Positions 1 to 5,335 of a stretch of 5,335 nucleotides of DNA are shown here, piece by piece. This DNA comes from Chloroflexota bacterium (GTDB taxonomy: Bacteria; Chloroflexota; Dormibacteria; Aeolococcales; Aeolococcaceae), in NCBI GenBank assembly GCA_003491925.1, contig DNAU01000232.1, positions 1-5,335 on the forward strand, written 5' to 3'. A program made the position numbers and the translations under genes. The notes under the pieces are model-generated. The model saw nothing but the letters and a program-made list of their open reading frames with translations. It was not told the origin of the DNA and searched no databases. Every line of letters starts with the position of its first letter. Position 1 is the stretch's first letter.

Positions 1-90
1 AATAAGAACGCGCTCGATGACGTTCTTGAGCTCACGCACGTTGCCGGGCCAGTGATATTGCGCGAGGGCGTCGAGCGCTTCCTCGGCGAT
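1..90 (-). pseudogene. Fragment of a sigma-54-dependent AAA+ transcriptional activator (NtrC/NtrX type), cut at the junction and running off the left edge
   Basis: Read on the minus strand from 90 down to 1, this stretch gives about 30 residues, IAEEALDALAQYHW followed by PGNVRELKNVIERVLI. This is the end of the AAA+ domain of sigma-54 activators: the EAL-x-x-L helix, then W-P-G-N-V-R-E-L, which carries the sensor-2 arginine, then the L-x-N-V-I-E-R helix. In intact proteins this segment is followed by a C-terminal helix-turn-helix, which would lie left of position 1. The receiver or sensor domain and the ATPase motifs (Walker A, GAFTGA, Walker B) should lie to the right, but that DNA is instead the GltD-like gene on the opposite strand. 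The fragment therefore has no start and no upstream part here. Its GC content (about 53% over bases 1-60) is lower than the rest of the window. Family assignment is firm. Whether the gene is truly broken or the sequence is chimeric cannot be decided from the window. Confidence 0.8.
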
Positions 91-1397
91 CTCGCCCTGG
101 AGCGGGGCTGGGCGTTCCCGGCACCGCCCGCAGCGAGCGGCAGGCGGGTCCTGGTGATCGGGGCCGGGCCCAGTGGCCTCTCCGCCGCCTACCAGCTCGC
201 CCGCCGGGGGCACCAGGTCGAGGTTCGGGACCTGAGCCCCGAGCCGGGCGGGATGATGCGCTACGGCATCCCCGCCTACCGGCTGCCGCGCGACGTGCTG
301 GCCGCCGAGATCGCCCGCATCGAGGCGCTCGGGGTGCGCCTCCTGCTCGGTCACCGGGTCACCGACCTGGCCGCCGAGCGGGCCGAGGGGGACTTCGACG
401 CCGTCTTCGTGGCGGTCGGCGCCCACCTCTCCAAGCACGTCGACATCCCGGCCCGGGACGCCGGTCGCATCTACGACGCGGTGTCCTTCCTCCGCGAGGT
501 CGCCGCCGGAGGCCAGCCCGCGGTCGGGCGCCGGGTCGCCGTCTACGGTGGGGGCAACACCGCCATGGACGCGGCCCGTGTCGCCAAGCGGCTGGGCGCG
601 AGCGACTCGCTGATCGTCTACCGGCGCAACCGGGAGCGGATGCCGGCCCACGAGGAGGAGGCCGAGGCGGCGGAGCGCGAGGGAGTGCGGATCAATTGGC
701 TGCACACCATCACGGCGTTCGACGGACCGGAGCTGACCGTCGAGGTCATGGAGCTGGACGAGAAGGGGTTCCCGCAGCCCACGGGGCGCCTGGAGAAGCT
801 CGCCGCGGACACCCTCATCCTGGCCGTCGGGCAGGACGCCGACACCGAGTTCCTGCGCCGCGTGCCAGGGGTGGAGTTCAAGAGCGATGGCACGGTCCTC
901 GTCTCGGCCTCGATGATGACCGGCTGCCCGGGCATCTTCGCCGGCGGGGACATGGTTCCCGCCGAGCGCACGGTGACGGTGGGCGTCGGCCATGGGAAGA
1001 AGGCCGCCCGCTACATCGACGGGTACCTGCAGGGGTCGGAGGCGGCGCCGGGCGTCAAGCACGAGCTGGCGAGCTTCGACCGGCTGCACCCGTGGTACTT
1101 CGCGGATGCGCTCTCCCGCGCCCAGGCGGAGCGGCCGCCGGGTGAGCGGGTGGCGGACTTCGCCGAGATCGTCGCCGGCCTGACCGAGGCGGAGGCCGTC
1201 TTCGAGGCGCAGCGCTGCCTCTCCTGCGGCAACTGCTTCGAATGTGACGGCTGCCTCGGCTCGTGCCCCGAGGACGCGGTGGTGAAGCTCGGGGTGGGAT
1301 ACCGATACCGGTTCGACTACGACCGCTGCACCGGCTGCGGGACCTGCTTCGAGCAGTGCCCCGTGCACGCCATCGAGATGGTCGGGGAGCCTCAGTG

Positions 1398-1398
<1 letters not shown>
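52..1398 (+). CDS. GltD-like FAD/NAD(P)H oxidoreductase with C-terminal iron-sulfur domain (5'-truncated)
   Basis: Glutamate-synthase beta-subunit-like flavoprotein, expected to move electrons between NAD(P)H and iron-sulfur carriers in the cytoplasm. Counting from the GTG at 52, residues 37-42 (GAGPSG) form the FAD dinucleotide fold, 65-79 hold the family block PGGMMRYGIPAYRLP, 166-173 (GGGNTAMD) the NAD(P)H fold, and 294-300 (GIFAGGD) the second FAD motif. A linker with HPWYF (346-350) leads to a cysteine-rich tail: Cys389, 392, 395, 398, 401, 405, then Cys426, 429, 432, 436, the latter a classic CxxCxxCxxxCP ferredoxin motif. No large glutamate synthase subunit lies nearby, so true glutamate synthase activity is unlikely. 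Recognisable homology starts only at about position 70 (VERFLGD). The usual N-terminal cysteine domain of about 100 residues is missing. The frame is open to position 1, but its upstream residues are antisense of a sigma-54 activator, so the GTG at 52 is only the first formal start and is probably not real. The gene overlaps nifJ by one base. Confidence 0.88.
1384..1389 (+). promoter_or_regulatory. Ribosome binding site of nifJ, inside the end of the upstream gene
   Basis: GGGGAG lies 8 bases before the ATG at 1398. Together with the TGATG stop/start overlap at 1396-1400 it fixes the nifJ start and indicates translational coupling to the GltD-like gene. It rules out the longer in-frame GTG at 1263, which would add 45 residues read out of frame through the upstream iron-sulfur domain. 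Confidence 0.75.
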
Positions 1399-5001
<3,603 letters not shown>

Positions 5002-5003
<2 letters not shown>

Positions 5004-5006
5004 GAG
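5002..5006 (+). promoter_or_regulatory. Ribosome binding site of the DHOD-like gene, overlapping the nifJ stop codon
   Basis: AGGAG starts at the second base of the TAG stop of nifJ and ends 6 bases before the ATG at 5013, an ideal spacing. The 9-base gap between genes (5004-5012) leaves no room for a terminator or separate promoter, so the two genes are almost certainly co-transcribed. Confidence 0.85.
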
Positions 5007-5012
5007 CAGGCG

Positions 5013-5335
5013 ATGGATTTGCGCACGTCCTATCTGGGCCTGGAGCTTTCCAACCCGCTGGTCGCCTCGCCGGGTCCGCTGACCCGCAGCGTGACCGGGA
5101 TCAGGCGGCTGGCCGCCGCCGGGGTCGGCGCGGTGGTGCTGCCCTCGCTCTTCGAGGAGCAGATCCAGCGCGAGACCGAGAGGGACCTGGACCTCGCCGA
5201 GGCGGGTTCCGAGAGCTTCGGGGAAGCGCTCTCGTACCTGCCCGTTCCCGTCGCCGACGGCCGGCCCCGCCAGTACCTCAGCCTCATCGAGCGGGCCCGG
5301 GCGGCGGTGCCGATCCCGGTGATCGCCAGCCTGAA
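5013..5335 (+). CDS. Dihydroorotate dehydrogenase-like FMN-barrel protein (partial, 3' end outside window)
   Basis: The first 107 codons of a class-1/2 dihydroorotate dehydrogenase-like protein, a TIM-barrel FMN enzyme. It opens MDLRTSYLGLELSNPLVASPGPLT, where the NP-L-V-A-S-PGPLT block (about residues 14-24) is the first barrel strand and FMN-contacting loop. It continues with a helix and the strand VGAVVLPSLFEEQI (about 38-51); SLFEEQI is typical of the DHOD-like branch found beside PFOR genes rather than of PyrD, where a TKT-type motif is usual at this place. The visible part ends at VPIPVIASL, the next barrel strand, where SLNG usually follows. The start is fixed by the AGGAG 6 bases upstream. 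The catalytic residue and phosphate-binding loop lie outside, so activity cannot be judged. A genuine pyrimidine-pathway PyrD is possible but less likely, because the neighbours are redox genes and not pyr genes. A role as an oxidoreductase working with the two upstream genes is inference from context only. Confidence 0.88.
   Translation, partial: MDLRTSYLGLELSNPLVASPGPLTRSVTGIRRLAAAGVGAVVLPSLFEEQIQRETERDLDLAEAGSESFGEALSYLPVPVADGRPRQYLSLIERARAAVPIPVIASL

Noticed and set aside
1..90. The sigma-54 activator as a local regulator of the nifJ operon
   Set aside because: Tempting, because nif genes are often sigma-54 controlled. However, the fragment is only about 30 residues, is cut in its AAA+ domain, and sits at a probable chimeric join. 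No sigma-54 promoter (GG-N10-GC element before a start) is identifiable in the window.
696..1145. Several + and - strand open frames inside the GltD-like gene and nifJ (for example 696-1145, 3476-4135, 4471-4815)
   Set aside because: These are alternative-frame readings of the two real genes, with arginine/proline/alanine-rich translations, no start signals and no domain resemblance.
1263..1397. A 45-residue N-terminal extension of nifJ from an in-frame GTG
   Set aside because: The extension is an out-of-frame reading of the upstream iron-sulfur domain. The ATG at 1398 has a good ribosome binding site, and the protein begins there like other PFORs (TIDGNEA).
5030..5287. An 85-codon minus-strand open frame at the right end
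   Set aside because: It is antisense to the DHOD-like gene, which has a strong ribosome binding site and recognisable motifs. The minus frame has neither.

Overview
The window is almost fully coding on the + strand. It holds three tightly packed, co-directional redox genes from a GC-rich bacterium: (1) a flavin- and iron-sulfur-containing NAD(P)H oxidoreductase related to the small (beta) subunit of glutamate synthase, 5'-truncated in this window; (2) a complete single-chain pyruvate:ferredoxin/flavodoxin oxidoreductase (NifJ type, 1201 aa); (3) the first 107 codons of a dihydroorotate dehydrogenase-like flavoprotein that runs off the right edge. Genes 1 and 2 overlap by one base (TGATG). Genes 2 and 3 are 9 bases apart, and the ribosome binding site of gene 3 overlaps the stop codon of gene 2. 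This is the layout of one operon. No promoter, terminator, RNA gene, repeat, CRISPR array or mobile element is visible.

Inferred joint role: PFOR interconverts pyruvate + CoA and acetyl-CoA + CO2 using low-potential ferredoxin or flavodoxin. The GltD-like enzyme carries FAD, an NAD(P)H site and two ferredoxin-like clusters, so it could pass electrons between NAD(P)H and the ferredoxin pool. The DHOD-like protein is an FMN-barrel enzyme of uncertain substrate that I recall as a frequent neighbour of such genes. The host cannot be named from this sequence. The strong preference for G/C in third codon positions fits a high-GC lineage such as Actinobacteria, Chloroflexi-related groups or Proteobacteria, and PFOR suggests anaerobic or microaerobic capacity.

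The unusual part is the left edge. Roughly the first 85-90 bases, read on the minus strand, encode a textbook piece of a sigma-54-dependent (NtrC/NtrX-type) AAA+ activator, including WPGNVREL. The piece is joined directly to the middle of the GltD-like gene, whose N-terminal cysteine domain is absent. The first 60 bases are about 53% GC, clearly below the rest. A short stretch (about 70-87) makes family-consistent protein on both strands, which is what an assembly join through a short shared k-mer would leave. A real rearrangement is the alternative. Apart from this junction, the genes look intact and conventional, and I do not see a new biological system here.
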